A stretch of DNA of 64,000 bases, from NCBI GenBank assembly GCA_965226925.1, contig CBDDEN010000010.1, positions 1 through 64,000 of the forward strand. The letters are read 5' to 3'. Numbering within the stretch: position 1 is the stretch's first letter; each line of letters opens with the position of its first letter. The stretch comes from CBDDCX01 sp965226925 (GTDB lineage: Bacteria > Gemmatimonadota > Gemmatimonadetes > Longimicrobiales > Gaopeijiaceae). Below, piece by piece: positions 63,101 through 64,000 of the stretch. A program made the translations under genes and the position numbers. A model generated the notes under the pieces. It ran no database searches and was not told the origin of the DNA. It worked only from the letters and a program-made list of their open reading frames with translations.

Positions 63101-63276
63101 CCCGATCGGAGCGATACAGCAGGCTCCGAAGAGAGATCGACCGCCGCGGGTACAGAGCACGGTGTGCCCCGACCGATTGCAGCCATTTGGTTGGGCCGAT
63201 TCTCCAGGGGTCCTGCTGGCCTTGAACGAAACGGCGACCGACCTATCGGCCGCCGCCGCTTCGCTTCCGCCTCTGT

Positions 63277-63537
63277 CTAGTGGCGGAGTCCTAGGTCCGT
63301 GATGAGCTCGCGGTAGCGTTCCAAGTCCCTACGCTTCAGGTACTCCAACAACCGGCGCCGGCGTCCTACCATCTTGAGGAGGCCTCGGCGACTGTGGTGG
63401 TCCTTCTTGTGGTCGTCGAAGTGGGATCTGAGGTCGTTGATGCGAGCCGTGAGGATCGCGACCTGGACCGGAGCGCTCCCGACGTCTCCTTCGTGGAGCT
63501 GGTGCTTCTGAATGATCTCTGCTCGGTCTATCGTCAT
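63277..63537 (-). CDS. rpsO: 30S ribosomal protein S15
   Basis: The protein of 86 residues matches S15 throughout: AEIIQKHQLHEGDVGSAPVQ, VAILTARINDLRSHFDDHKK, DHHSRRGLLKMVGRRRRLLE and YLKRRDLERYRELITDLGLR. It binds 16S rRNA early in assembly. ATG 63537. Upstream is ribF and downstream pnp, the classical order. Confidence 0.98.
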   Translation of the reverse strand: MTIDRAEIIQKHQLHEGDVGSAPVQVAILTARINDLRSHFDDHKKDHHSRRGLLKMVGRRRRLLEYLKRRDLERYRELITDLGLRH

Positions 63538-63691
63538 GTCTGCGTTTGCCTCCGCGAGAGTCTGCGCTACAAGGGAAGCTGAATCGTTCTTTTACGAATA
63601 GCCTTAAAAGGTAGCGTAAGCCGTATGGAGCAACAACGGCCGCCGTCTTCACCAGGTTTCTGCGATCCCTGTACCCGCTGCCCGGCTCCCG

Positions 63692-64000
63692 TCACGATTC
63701 GGCGAGCACTCGCCGGGCCTCCTCGACGTCCTCTCGCATTCGATCCACCAGCGCGCGCTGGGAGTCGAAGGGGCGGATCTCGCGGAGATACCGGATGAAA
63801 TCTACGCGGACCTCTTCACCGTAAATGTCTCGCCCAAAGTCGAGCAGATGCACCTCGATCGTGGGCGGCGACCCCCTGAAGGTCGGCCGTGGCCCCAGAT
63901 GGAGAGCCCCGTCGTACGTGCCCGACCTCAAGATGCCCCTGACCGCATAGATACCGGGAGGCGGAATGAGCTTCTGGCCGACTCCTCCGCCCCGCACCTC
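63692..64000 (-). CDS. ribF: Bifunctional riboflavin kinase/FAD synthetase, C-terminal part
   Basis: The right edge cuts the gene, leaving the last 102 residues: the flavokinase domain that makes FMN from riboflavin. Visible are IPPPGIYAVRGILRSGTYDG, LHLGPRPTFRGSPPTIEVHL, DFGRDIYGEEVRVDFIRYLR and FDSQRALVDRMREDVEEARR. The N-terminal FAD synthetase domain is outside. rpsO follows 154 bp later on the same strand. Confidence 0.93.
   Translation of the reverse strand, partial: EVRGGGVGQKLIPPPGIYAVRGILRSGTYDGALHLGPRPTFRGSPPTIEVHLLDFGRDIYGEEVRVDFIRYLREIRPFDSQRALVDRMREDVEEARRVLAES

Noticed and set aside
62998..63186. N-terminal extension of PNPase (63 extra codons)
   Set aside because: The extra residues come from the tandem DNA repeat; the family start MIQRIERQ at 62997 has a ribosome site.

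Overview
The window is a 64 kb piece of a high-GC bacterial chromosome, almost all read from the minus strand. The gene content suggests Gemmatimonadota or a close relative. This is inference from family content: GH109-type and DUF4159/DUF4175 proteins, many lipoproteins, a Bacteroidota/Gemmatimonadota-type 'asparagine synthetase B' protein, and an mre/rod operon embedded in housekeeping genes. No rRNA or other marker is present to confirm it. The selA gene suggests that the organism makes selenocysteine.

Region 1 (1-10.9 kb) is accessory. It holds the end of a sodium:solute symporter, galactokinase, a GH109-like Gfo/Idh/MocA oxidoreductase, an endonuclease/exonuclease/phosphatase lipoprotein joined to an amino-acid permease stub, and an NrfD/PsrC-type membrane anchor with its four-cluster ferredoxin. 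Next come an IS3-type element, a decayed second transposase, an integron-type integrase (intI-like), a small lipoprotein gene, and a tRNA-Ser(UGA) with partial copies of its 3' half nearby. Nearly every gene in the first 10 kb carries one or more single-base frameshifts.

Region 2 (11-36.2 kb) is conserved chromosome. It contains purH-purN-MBL hydrolase, then valS-Ig-like lipoprotein-selA-gmhB-erpA. These are followed by a tandem HD-GYP protein, a TonB-like protein, an LL-DAP-type aminotransferase with an FAH-family enzyme, and a tightly overlapping five-gene run: DUF4159, DUF4175, TPR protein, AsnB-like protein and a JAMM-DinG helicase fusion. rsmI follows.

Region 3 (36.2-43.8 kb) has thioredoxin and methylmalonyl-CoA epimerase (divergent), a lipoprotein, an intact IS5-type element with inverted repeats, clpB, an M48 metalloprotease lipoprotein and a small lipoprotein.

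Region 4 (43.8-64 kb) is one long codirectional run. In transcription order it is ribF, rpsO, pnp, M16 peptidase, ald, dut, mreB, mreC, mreD, mrdA, rodA, accD, folC, hisS, a small membrane protein, proS, lysA and guaA. Many genes overlap by four bases (ATGA or GTGA) or are spaced by a few bases, so cell-shape, wall, fatty-acid, folate and translation genes are probably co-expressed.
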